This document shows positions 1 through 8,952 of a stretch of 12,777 nucleotides of DNA, piece by piece. The notes under the pieces were generated by a model that was not told the DNA's origin, did no database searches, and saw nothing but the letters and a program-made list of their open reading frames with translations. The stretch is from Saccoglossus kowalevskii (taxonomy: Eukaryota; Hemichordata; Enteropneusta; Harrimaniidae), in contig NW_003132357.1 of NCBI RefSeq assembly GCF_000003605.2, forward strand, positions 155,294 to 168,070, written 5' to 3'. The stretch's first letter is position 1; the number at the start of each line of letters is the position of its first letter. Both the position numbers and the translations under genes were made by a program.

Positions 1-159
1 TTGAGAAATGCTGGTCTGTTTTGCAGAGTAACTCAAACATATTTAAATACATAAATAGAAATAGTCTTTTTTTAAAAACAAAATAGTATGATCCTACTGT
101 TCGTGCAGCTCTCTCTGCTTTACTCGCGTGTGTGATAGGGGGTGCCGACACGTACACCG

Positions 160-215
160 ACAAGAGGAATTCTTACTGATCCTGCAAACACATATTGTAA
201 TTTAAGGCTGTTCAG
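160..215 (+). other. Possible 5'-UTR exon end and donor (GT at 216)
   Basis: A fair donor, TTCAG|GTTAGT, lies at 216, and a clean acceptor, TTGATTGCAG, ends at 487, just before the start-codon exon. The simplest reading is a non-coding first exon ending at 215 and an intron of 272 bp. The left border given is arbitrary because no TATA box or initiator is convincing. The alternative is transcription starting near 430-450 with no 5' intron. Confidence 0.4.
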
Positions 216-443
216 GTTAGTAATTTTTTGTTGAGTTTTGATAATTATTGCAATTAGCGAATGTTACATATATGTGCTAGTCAGATTGCTGAACCTAGTA
301 AATATTGTCAAGTCCATTGTATAGATTATGTATACAAAATGTTAGGGTGATCAGAGTTCATCAATCGCGATGTGAATTTAAACCTGCAAACCCAGCACAA
401 GTCTGACAACGTGTGTATTACTCATTGATCATGATTTGTTTTC

Positions 444-457
444 AAAATGGCGGCCAT
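444..457 (+). promoter_or_regulatory. YY1-type motif AAAATGGCGGCCAT
   Basis: It matches the AAnATGGCGGC core known for YY1-family factors, which in animal promoters often sits just downstream of the transcription start. It is 42 bp before the start codon. This supports a start site near 430-450, in competition with the 5'-intron model. Its ATG is out of frame with the main start. Confidence 0.35.
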
Positions 458-498
458 CCATACATTGACATACTGTGTTGATTGCAGGTTAACACAAA

Positions 499-860
499 AT
501 GAACGCAGCACTCAAAGCAGTTGCCAAAGCTGGCCAAAAAGTTGCATCATCAAAAAAAGCTGGTGAGATTTTTCATGGAATAACAGAGGCTGCAGGGGCA
601 ATGTCCGCTAAAAAAGAGGAGCCTGCTGAAGGGGGAGAAACAGAGGAGGGTGAAGAACCAACCCAAACAAGTCCACTTCTTGAAGACGAGAAGGCGAAGG
701 CAACAGAGGGTGCGGACTCCAAAGAAGCCCAGCCTGCTGCCGCTGCTTCTCTCGTGGGCGGTATCATGAATCTCGTTCAGAAAGACAAAGGAAAAACTGG
801 AAAAAAAGATGCAGAGGCAGGCAAAGATGGAAAGAAAGAACCAGAGCCGTTACTGACAAA
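499..860 (+). CDS. Coding exon 1: charged N-terminal domain (residues 1-120 plus two bases)
   Basis: This exon encodes most of the soluble domain and ends in phase 2 at a strong donor (AAA|GTAAGT at 861). G+C is clearly higher than in the flanking introns. If the intron is not removed, the TAA inside the donor is read in frame and the protein ends at residue 121. Two similar pieces recur, one around residues 38-64 (KKEEP, then SPLLEDEK) and one at 112-121 (KKEPEPLLTK), which may be an old duplication of a short linear motif. Confidence 0.88.
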
Positions 861-3800
861 GTAAGTGACAATAGCTCTCGGATTATTAAGAAAAAGCAAT
901 ATTTTTTGAGGGTGGGAATGTGGCTCAGCATTATGCGCTGCATTGGCTGGTTGGTGACATCATTTTGTTTATAGAGAGTGTTGCGTGATTAGGAAATATC
1001 TGCCTCAGTGCCATATAAATGTGTGGGGATTCCTGCACGTCTACGTTAACAAACATGTTGACGAATCCATGTAACGATTTAATAAATTGACCAAACAGCA
1101 CAACAAACATTATTGTTTTCAAGGCGATCTTGATTAAAACATTATCCGCGAATGTACTACATTTTAAATTTGAAAAAAAAACAGTTAATAGTTTGCGTTG
1201 TGTTAGTGACGCATACGCGATGTGCATTTACGTATTCATTTACGTATTTTGACAGGATATCTATTCTACTTACTATACTATGTAAATATAAACTACTGTT
1301 CGTTATACTGGTATCGATGTACCCACATTATACGTTTGTACTATAACGCGCCCCAACGAACGAATTTTCATTTGACAAAAATGATTTTACACTTAATTTT
1401 AAATATTGACAAATTAAACGTTTCTACATGAACTCAAGTATGGTACAGACATACACAACATCTACCATTTAGAAATAGTTGGTTTTCGGCCATAATGTAA
1501 TAAATGAGTTAATTCGGAAACCCACGCTATGTTGTACACTTACACGTCATTTTGTTTGGTACTGTGACCAAAAATGGTAGACTGTTGGTCTTAATTTAAA
1601 AAAAATTACGTCGAACCTTACGTGCCATGTTTATTTGAAATATTTATGGAATATTATATCTCTTACTTAAGATTGGTGAAAAGCGGGGTTATGCTTGCTC
1701 CAGCAATAAAAGACAAAGCTATGGAGAAGATGGTAAGTTGTTAGATGAGTCATATTTTCTATGTGAAACATCACAATAAGTGTTCCACTTCGTATTGCAT
1801 TCACGGCTTCACATCAAATATACGTTTGTAATCTTTTTTCATTAGAGCACGTGGCCCAAGCCGGTGAAAGTGATTGTTATCATTATTGTAGTACTAATAC
1901 TTCTAGGAGCAGTCGCTGGTCTTTTGGTAGTATTTGTAGTGCTACCAGCACTTGAAACTAACTCTAGTAAGTATGGCAAGCAAACCAAATGGGTGAATTT
2001 TAAAATACAGTAAAGGATTGTCGTGTGATACCCATATATGTGGTCAACATCTCGTATGTTGTGATTACTAACTGATACCACAATTCAAACGGATGTAAAC
2101 ACAAATGAAACTGTGTGCAATTTTTAGTTTATTAACAAATCAATATACATTTCCTGGCAAAAGAAATATTATTCAAAATATGTGTATAATGCAGTGGCGG
2201 ATCCAGCAAAATGTATTTGGGGGGGGGGGGTCCAAGCTACGCTTAAGATATACGGAGCGTAAATCGCAGAGAAGCTATGCGTAATCCAGATGATACTAAT
2301 CATCATGCGTTTAAGGGGGCAATGCCCCCCTGCCCCCCTCTGGATCCGCCACTGGTATAATGTTGATTCCAATTAATAATAGTGGCTGCAATCTGCATGA
2401 TATCTGTCAGTTGTCAGTATCAGGAAATATATTTGTAATACAATATGTTATCACAGGTATTATTATTTACATATTTCATCTACATGATGTGCATTGTGAC
2501 AAATTTAAAAATGAGTGGATCCACATTATTCGATTAACTTGATGAAATACTCCTTTTAAACTTTTCACTAATAGATTTTCTCGCCCAAATTTTTCTCAAC
2601 TTTTTTTTTTATATATTCTCCAATATCTCCCGGAATGAATCCTAATATTGGAGCCAACAGACAGAATTTGAGTCAATTTTCAGTTTTTACTAAACAAATT
2701 CTGCTGTTTGTGTTCAAATCTTCTGAAGGAAGGTGCAGACTCTAAACGAGAATATTTTGTGAATTTGTGATCGAAATGGAGAACTGGTAGAAAAAAGTTA
2801 AACTACACTTTTTCGTCCGAGTTGGTGACAACTGATGTTAATTTTATTATTTGCTATTTACTAATGCAATAGGGAAAGATATATACATAAGCTAAAGCAT
2901 GGTGAAAAAAAACAACAGACATGATTTGTTCTTTTCCTGCAGATTTGTTGTGATTTCTTTTTTTATAAAAAAAATCATAACATATTGACCTTAGACTGTT
3001 TATTCTATTGGATATGTGATGTATAATTGTTGATGGCTAAAAACATTAATGTTTATTCTTCAAAATAATTATAGTAATAATTAATATTTCCAGTATGCGT
3101 TCAGTCTAATACATCCAACAGTATGATATGTTCGTCATCTTAAAAAAATATATTTGTCAAAGATCACCAAAAATAGAACTGCTATCATACCCCCACAATA
3201 CATTTAAGGTAGAGATGCAGGTTCGTGGGCACTTGGGAGTGAAATTCTTATTTTTGCTTTTTAATATCCAAACAGTCTTGGCTATAGACTGTTAAAATTG
3301 TGTAAAATTGTGAATAGTGGAACATACTCAAAAAACGATTTTAAAATATAGATAATAGGTGCAAACATTCTCTCTTTTGAATGCTTAGCAAGATTGAGCA
3401 TAAATAATAAAAAAGAAACATGGTAAAAAAAAGAAATGACGGAATCTCCATATGCACTATATTTAACTTTTTAACAAAACGATAATGCATTTAAATTTGG
3501 AACTGTTACAGTCATTTTAATTATGAGCATTAGCAAACTTCTCAATGAGTGAATTGTTATGCAAATTAGCAATTATCTCAGCTTTTTTTTAGTGCACATC
3601 CCAGAACTTTAAAAAAATATCTTCTAGACGCTTTGACCTTTTTGTTTTGAAATTTTTACAAATGATTGACAATGTGTTTTTCTTCAAAACGCCGTCGGGG
3701 CATTGTTTTCGGTTGGTTGAACAGTCGTACAGACAACTGCCTGGGTGTTAATTTATGCATAAATTTGAAGTAGTAAAATTTGAGCTGCTGCCCTGCAAAA

Positions 3801-4349
3801 CTGGTAGACAGTTTTCAAGACGGCACTTTCTTCATAGTAAACAGATGTACCCATAAACCAATTTTGACAGGAAACAGAAGCATAGCTTAGAAGCTAATTT
3901 TTTTTAAATCACTTTTGACCAAAAAAGCATTTTTGTGCATATTTCAAACTACAGTGTTCATAAAAAAATACTAACAAAATTTCAAAATTCATACAATAGA
4001 CTTTCCGAAAATATATAGTTTTGTGGACAAGGGAGGTCATCTTGGTTTCCTAATTAACTAATTAAAATACCTGTCAAGTAAACTGTATCTCTACCTTAAA
4101 GACGGTAACACTATTTATCTTTTTAATCACCAGCAACAACTGTAGCACCAGAAACAACTACGGGGATTGCAACTACAATTTTAGAGCAGACTACAGAGTA
4201 CATTACAGGTAATCTACAGTTTGATATTCGAATCTTTCAATCATTAGCTGTATATTTTAATTGATGTTTAAAATTATAAACACACTATTTGTAATACAAG
4301 ACTAACATTGTATTTCTCAATTGTTATTACAGAATATACTACGGTATAA
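499..4349 (+). CDS. Spliced gene for an unrecognised 211-aa single-pass membrane protein
   Basis: Five coding exons (499-860, 1672-1732, 1846-1966, 4134-4208, 4333-4350) join in phase with GT-AG borders. An in-frame TAA at 490-492 makes the ATG at 499 the first possible start. Residues 1-40 look like a basic amphipathic helix, 41-75 are acidic, and 84-121 mix a short hydrophobic patch (SLVGGIMNLV) with Lys/Gly-rich sequence. E114-P-E-P-L-L119 fits the acidic dileucine sorting pattern ExxxLL. One hydrophobic helix (about 150-174) has a GAVAG (GxxxG) step at 162-166. Lys146 and Lys149 before it and Glu178 after it predict cytoplasmic N-terminus and outside C-terminus (type II, inferred). There is no signal peptide. 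The tail 179-211 has 14 Thr of 33, an N-S-T sequon at 180-182 formed across a splice junction, and ends EYTTV. This suggests an O-glycosylated stub on an anchored cytoplasmic domain. The family is unknown; structure is confident, function is not. Confidence 0.85.
861..1671 (+). other. Intron 861-1671; no gene inside, one AATAAA
   Basis: The 811-bp intron lies between coding exons 1 and 2. It contains an exact AATAAA at 1081-1086 followed by T/G-rich sequence near 1190-1206, and an imperfect 12-bp tandem duplication (ATTTACGTATTC) at 1226-1249. A 98-codon open stretch on the minus strand (931-1227) has no coding character. Confidence 0.75.
1672..1732 (+). CDS. Coding exon 2: juxtamembrane linker (residues 121-141)
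   Basis: The 61-bp exon is bounded by an acceptor ending TTACTTAAG and the donor ATG|GTAAGT. It restores the frame left by exon 1 and encodes residues ending in AIKDKAMEKM, a basic amphipathic stretch just before the membrane helix. No other phase through it stays open and joins both neighbours. Confidence 0.85.
1846..1966 (+). CDS. Coding exon 3: transmembrane helix (residues 142-181)
   Basis: The 121-bp exon follows a pyrimidine-rich acceptor (CTTTTTTCATTAG) and ends at TCTA|GTAAGT. It begins S-T-W-P-K-P-V-K and then runs for about 25 residues of Val, Ile, Leu, Gly, Ala and Phe with no charge, ending L-P-A-L-E. It is the only membrane segment in the gene. Phase is 0 in and 1 out. Confidence 0.9.
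2184..2191. repeat. Left target-site duplication of the hAT MITE
   Basis: GTATAATG is identical to the copy at 2355-2362 that directly abuts the right inverted repeat. Confidence 0.92.
2192..2354. mobile_element. Non-autonomous hAT-type MITE, 163 bp
   Basis: The ends are perfect 15-bp inverted repeats, CAGTGGCGGATCCAG on the left and CTGGATCCGCCACTG on the right. The flanks carry an exact 8-bp duplication, GTATAATG, at 2184-2191 and 2355-2362. Eight-bp duplications and ends beginning CAG are typical of the hAT superfamily. Inside the left end is a run of 12 G (2219-2230). Inside the right end are two six-C runs and a GGGGGCA-A-TGCCCCC palindrome (2315-2329). No transposase is encoded, so it must have been moved by one elsewhere. 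The intact duplication and terminal repeats suggest a fairly recent insertion. Confidence 0.93.
2355..2362. repeat. Right target-site duplication of the hAT MITE
   Basis: GTATAATG is identical to the left copy at 2184-2191. Confidence 0.92.
3208..4095. mobile_element. TTAA-flanked non-autonomous element, 888 bp (Kolobok-like?)
   Basis: TTTAAGGTAGAGATGCAG at 3203-3220 is matched in inverted orientation by CTGTATCTCTACCTTAAA at 4083-4100, with one mismatch in 18 bp. TTAA sits at both borders (3204-3207 and 4096-4099), as expected for a cut-and-paste element that duplicates TTAA. The element proper begins GG and ends CC, which suits Kolobok better than piggyBac, whose ends usually begin CC; this is inference. 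The interior is A/T-rich with no open frame of note, so it is a deletion derivative or MITE. It contains a small palindrome, AACAGTC with GACTGTT, near 3272-3294. Confidence 0.7.
4134..4208 (+). CDS. Coding exon 4: threonine-rich tail (residues 182-206)
   Basis: The 75-bp exon follows TTTTTAATCACCAG and ends at ACAG|GTAATC. It encodes a mucin-like stretch with TTT, ETTT and EQTT steps. It is phase 1 on both sides, so skipping it would keep the frame. The first codon, split with exon 3, completes the N-S-T sequon. The acceptor lies 38 bp from the right end of the TTAA-flanked element. Confidence 0.82.
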
Positions 4350-4350
4350 G
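4333..4350 (+). CDS. Microexon carrying the stop codon (residues 207-211)
   Basis: Only 18 nt, between a good acceptor (TTGTTATTACAG) and a strong donor (AAG|GTAAGT). It encodes E-Y-T-T-V and a TAA at 4347-4349, one base before the donor. The following junction is too close to the stop to provoke nonsense-mediated decay. A second, weaker donor at 4344 (GTATAAG) would shorten it to 11 nt and extend the protein by G-T-Q-G-H-Y. Confidence 0.7.
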
Positions 4351-4797
4351 GTAAGTCAAATTAAATTACAACAAACTTCTCTATATGTTCTGATGCTGAG
4401 TACACCACAATTAATTATTTTAGACAGTTTAGACATGTATGGACACTTTCATTTTCATAGGTTTTACTCATAATTGTTTAAACAAATTATGACAAAGTGT
4501 ACAGAGCTTTTATTTGACTAATTACAGTTAGACATTTCAGTTATTGTTATGGCTGTCACTGCAACTGTTTCGTTAACCGAATCGTAACGTAGCTGTTGAT
4601 CAAGGATGTATTCATATCTTAACAAGGATTTGTGATTGGTAAAATGCCAAAATGTATATCCCTTTATGTACATTAAAATTGTATTAAGTAAATGCATTGA
4701 AAATTAGGATGTGAATGTGAGAAAAGATATATTCAGTGAATGTGACAATTCTATTAATATGTTTCAAAATATTAATTGATTAATTAATTCTTTGCAG

Positions 4798-5730
4798 GGA
4801 ACACAGGGACATTATTAGGAAACATGGATGGCCGTATTGTTATAATCATTTGAAGATATTTAATTGAACGCATGGTTTGATAAACACTAATTGTGTCTCG
4901 AATATTGCGATTAACTGTAAAACATTGTATTAATGATTTATCGGATTAGGGAAAATAGATGTATATAGTTTTTATCTTAAATATATATGCATACATGTAT
5001 AGTATGTTCATTTATTCTATATAAATTATAATGTAACAAAGTATTTTTCATACATGAGGTTACTAAATTTACTGTTGGTGTGTCAGAAGTTTAGTAATTT
5101 TGTAGAATAGCGTAGCCAACGATGGGTTGTAATGTAAACTGTGACCTACGTGTACATCTGTATAATATAAAAGTTGGGGGTGAACACGCCCGTATTTAAC
5201 CACATTTCACTCTACCAGGTACTGGAATAATGTGTGCATCTTTAGAAACCATATATATTCACATATACCCGCGCTTTCTGGGGATGCACATTCACATAGT
5301 TGAGTAATTATAACTGACACAGAACGTCCAAACAATTTTGCAGATTTTCTATTTAATACTGTAAGTAATACATAGCTTTCCATAGAATAGACTTTGTTTC
5401 AAACCAGATTAATATGCTTTATTTAAATTGCATCTGTTATTGTGTTCGGAAGATTTGAACGTTACAGTACTATAGGCACTCATATTGCATGAACGACGTC
5501 AAACTAGTGCCTTCCATGTTTCAATCTGATTATTGCCGTGATTTGTATTTTAAAGTGTACGATATATCGGAGGTGTAGATAGAGTAGGTATGGATGTGTG
5601 TATGCTTTTGTTTTTTAACTTAATTTGTTACTTAGAGTTTTAATATAATCTTCTGAGCATAAAATATTGTAGTTAAAGAATAGTTGGGTGTATTTCTTTT
5701 TAAAATAAAGATAGTTTATCCTGAAATTAT
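4798..5730 (+). other. Last exon, mainly 3'-UTR
   Basis: The acceptor TTAATTCTTTGCAG ends at 4797. The exon has no long open frame and is untranslated when the microexon is included. Skipping the microexon opens it for a further 18 codons to a TGA at 4851-4853. Using the microexon's weaker donor gives a TAG at 4816-4818. The 3' end is set by the first exact AATAAA, giving a UTR of roughly 930 nt. The end could be earlier if a variant signal such as TATAAA near 5020 is used. Confidence 0.5.
5704..5709 (+). terminator. Candidate poly(A) signal AATAAA for the membrane-protein gene
   Basis: It is the first exact AATAAA downstream of 4798. T/G-containing sequence follows within 20-50 nt (TTATGTATCC, TATGTCTTATT), as cleavage factors prefer. 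Confidence 0.45.
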
Positions 5731-6614
5731 GTATCCTATGTCTTATTATGAGATTGAATGATTCGATAGTTCGCAGTTATACAATCCGTTTGTACATCAC
5801 ATTTGCATTTAATAATATTTCATAGTCGGCTCCTTCATACCCATTGATGATACTTGTTCTAACAGAGTAGAACAACAAGAGTTAAAATGTATTATCTGAA
5901 AGCTTGGATCTAGAAGACTACCGCAGTGCATATGTCGTGCCAATATTTTTCTAAGGGATAACCTAAGGGTCTTTTTCATTATTGGCGTTTTTACAATTCC
6001 GACTAAATGTCACATTAAGTCACACTAGCTATGACCAAACAGCTACAAATATATTAGGGTTTTGACTGGCTGTTATTCGAAAACAAAGGCATAGTGTAAA
6101 GCCACAATTAGATTTCTTACCTACAAAATGTGTCTGTCATGTAATGAATTGACCAGACTATGATACAGTTTATGATTACCGTTATCGCCAATATTTAAGC
6201 TTTTAGATAAAGTATAGGTTGCTATAGTAACAAGGAAATGGGCCAATATTTAGAATAATGTGCCATAAAATTAGTTATATTTATTATAACTTTATTCGAT
6301 AAAGCTGTGATTAAGGCCATCATGAAAGCCTACTTTATGTTAAAATAGTCAAGATTCATATCACGGAAACAAGTGTTTGCAACAATGCAAAGTCTAAACT
6401 CACCGGCTATAACCTACTTCTGTAGCTTAATACAGATTATCCGTGTGTTGGTGTGAAATTCCTAGTTCTAATATTGTTTTAAAATTTGACCCAATATCAA
6501 ACTTGAATTGCCTTCCATTAAACGTCATCAAAGATGGCCACCACTGGCAGGGTTTTATATACATGGACCTGAAATAATGGTATGCAATACAATGTACAAG
6601 TTGTATAATTGCAG
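5731..6614. other. Non-coding stretch, nothing supportable
   Basis: A/T-rich intergenic sequence with only short open frames. GTTGCTATAGTAAC at 6218-6231 fits the RFX X-box pattern, but one or two such matches are expected by chance in a window this size. Confidence 0.5.
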
Positions 6615-6800
6615 CAGCGAAATAATCTTGCTCACTGTACAGTTTCTGCTGGGTGCTTTGCAATCAATTGATATACTGTATGTGGTGTTTGAAGACGTAA
6701 GTATGTTAAACAGTCTGTAGATTAAAGTGAATGTATCTGTATTCTTAATCTGCCTAAGCCACAGGTACAACCACGGGGGAACAGAAGAGATTTCAAATAA
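6615..6800 (+). other. Weak candidate terminal exon pair (6615-6696, 6765-6800)
   Basis: The acceptor GTATAATTGCAG and the donor GAAGAC|GTAAGTATG bound an 82-bp segment that reads as a hydrophobic stretch (IILLTVQFLLGAL, then YVVFED). It ends in phase 0 at the donor. After a 68-bp intron ending CTAAGCCACAG, the frame continues V-Q-P-R-G-N-R-R-D-F-K and stops at TAA 6798-6800, which overlaps an AATAAA at 6796-6801. A helix followed by a basic tail is protein-like, but no upstream exon is evident. This may be a remnant or chance. Confidence 0.15.
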
Positions 6801-6810
6801 ATATTTGAGA

Positions 6811-8916
6811 ACAACGTAAATTCTGAAGATAATTTAGATAATGAACTACTGGGATCCTGAAACGTTTGTGTTAAATAAAGACGCCTATTGTAAAAGTTGT
6901 AATGAAGGCAGACATTTACGTGTATCAAACATGATCTACATTTATACATAGTTGTTTCGTCTCAAATAATTGTATGTGTATGTTTGATATACCAAGGAAC
7001 ATAACGTATATACACTGGATTATTATATTTAACATCAAATACCGTTCACAATGTATATAATGAGCAAATAATGTAGCGTAAGTTAGACGGTGAGGGCGTT
7101 TAAAAATGGATCTAACTGAAGTTCCTAGGAAACATCTCTTTTCAACAGCTTTTTTCAAGCAACAAAAGGGATGTTTTTCTTACAATGTCTAATGCATTTA
7201 AAACATTGTAGACCAAGTTGGGCAGTTAATGGTGCAATAAAGATTGTACAGGGATTGTTTGAGATATTGCATGTAACTATATTCACTATGTGTAACCACA
7301 CACAGTTTTCAAGATACGAGGTTACAGCTATCCACATGAGGAATACTTGACTTTCTTTATTTAGATCAAATACAAAGTAGTATAATATAATGAATTAAAA
7401 ACATTTAATTTTCATGTTTTTGTTAAAATGCGTTGCCCAAAATGACAACTTTTGTTGCCGGATATGCACGTAATATCTACACATCACTGTGTCACACCTT
7501 AGTTACTTATACCGATATACAATCACATTCGTTAAATATTTCCAAAATTAAAGGCCCAGTCGTTTAATACAATAATTTCAGTTGCACAAGTTCATGCCTA
7601 CATACATCGTCACAGGTAGATTCAGGAGAGGTTGGCTACGTGTTTTTTCTATTTACAGTCGGTAGAAAAATGGAAGAAAATAAAAATATTTTACTTATCT
7701 AGTACAGTAATTATTGGTCAGTTCCATTATGAATATTTGTTTGCTCACTGAGCCTAACGCATGCATGTTGTATTTTCATTATTGTGCTTTGTTGTCACGA
7801 ATCTGGGCACATGATTGCATTATGTAAAAAACTTAAAGATGGCGGTTTGTTTAAAAAATGTTATTTGTATATTAGAACATGTCATATATTTATAGTACGT
7901 ATCTGAGCACAAATGGACTGGTTGCAATACATTCACAGTTGACTTTTACAAGTGTAGATTACCTACACCTAATTTGCATAATTGCCTACAATAATGACGT
8001 AATCATCTTATTCACTTGATATTTAGGTATATCAGTTTACAACAGAACGTTGTGGTCTGATCCTGGCCAACGAACGAAGCAAATTGAAATACAGCATGGA
8101 TACACCGCATCGCGGGCAAAAATAACTCCTATACTCCCATGACCAGAAATGAATAAAATACAAATGAAATAACACATAGATTAATAGTTAATATGTGTAT
8201 ATTCACTAATAAAATTGTCGCATATACAGATGCAATGAAGAAACACGCGAATAAAATGAAGAAATATCAAAAAGAAATAAATCACTATGATATTGTAATA
8301 TTGAAATTTTTGCATGGATGCTGCAAAATAATAAGTATTTTTAATTTTAGTAGAAGTATGCCACCCTGACGACTAAAGACCAATTGAGCCTCGTTTTCGG
8401 AATTTGCTGTCAACATTATCGACATTTACCCCCATGGCCATGCGACTAATTTGCATAGTTTGTTCATGTCTCATAAGGTTGTTTGTGCAAAGAATGTTAC
8501 CTCAGAAATTACACACCCATAACATTAAGCAATGAATATATGCTATCAAAATATGTCCTAATAGTTTAAGTTATTCAACAAATGCCATGAAACCTCAATA
8601 TTAGAAGCAACTATCTCATTTGCATATCAGTTGTAGACAATATCAATGTTATTTCACTACAAAACAACTGTGAAATCTGTAACGCAATACATATAATATT
8701 ATGCTTTATAAGACAACATATATTAATTTTACAATTATCAATTATCAATAGCGTCATAGAGATATGGTACTTTTTGGTATTTATGGGGTTTCCGAATTTC
8801 CATAAAGACTTGTTCAAAGAGACATTGTCTATTTTTTTGTCCAAGCTAGTAACTATTAACCACATGTTTTGAAGGCAACGACGTAACCGTAACATTGAAA
8901 TTATTTTTGTTAACTG
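6811..8916. other. Non-coding stretch, nothing supportable
   Basis: About 2.1 kb of A/T-rich DNA. Open frames on both strands are short, rich in Ile, Leu, Phe, Tyr and Cys, and lack splice or start context. An AAAGATGGCGG motif (YY1-type) at 7835-7845 is not followed by a plausible coding exon. No terminal repeats or target duplications were found. Confidence 0.5.
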
Positions 8917-8952
8917 ATCTGCGGTTATTCTGTCTTGCAGTTAACCGCAGAT
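8917..8952. repeat. Perfect 11-bp inverted repeat (hairpin)
   Basis: ATCTGCGGTTA at 8917-8927 pairs perfectly with TAACCGCAGAT at 8942-8952 across a 14-nt spacer. The stem is more G+C-rich than its surroundings. The spacer ends TTCTGTCTTGCAG, a good splice acceptor sequence. The hairpin is too small for a typical microRNA precursor. It could be a tiny element end, a protein-binding palindrome or chance. Confidence 0.5.

Larger units (their letters stand above)
1967..4133 (+). other. Long intron 1967-4133 hosting two transposon-derived elements
   Basis: This 2,167-bp intron separates the membrane helix exon from the threonine-rich exon. About half is accounted for by a 163-bp hAT MITE and an 888-bp TTAA-flanked element, described separately. 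The rest (1967-2183, 2363-3203) is A/T-rich with no supportable exon. Confidence 0.75.

Noticed and set aside
2169-2372. A minus-strand open frame with QWRIQRGAGG
   Set aside because: It is a translation of the hAT MITE's terminal repeat and G/C tracts, not a gene.
2618-2703. Two adjacent 9-bp stem-loops (CTCCAATAT/ATATTGGAG and CAGAATTTG/CAAATTCTG)
   Set aside because: Stems of this length with loops under 25 nt are expected a few times by chance in A/T-rich DNA. No flanking duplications mark an element.
4333-4349. C-terminal T-T-V as a functional PDZ ligand
   Set aside because: Positive charges on the N-terminal side of the helix and the Thr-rich tail place the C-terminus outside the cytosol, where PDZ proteins could not bind it. 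Kept only as a caveat on topology.
5820-5880. Short open stretch after TTTCATAG reading SAPSYPLMILVLTE
   Set aside because: It stops after 14 codons with no donor and no neighbouring exon. Probably chance.
6218-6231. RFX X-box match GTTGCTATAGTAAC (and a weaker one at 9840-9853)
   Set aside because: The degenerate pattern is expected about once or twice by chance on both strands of 12.8 kb, and neither site is near a supported promoter.
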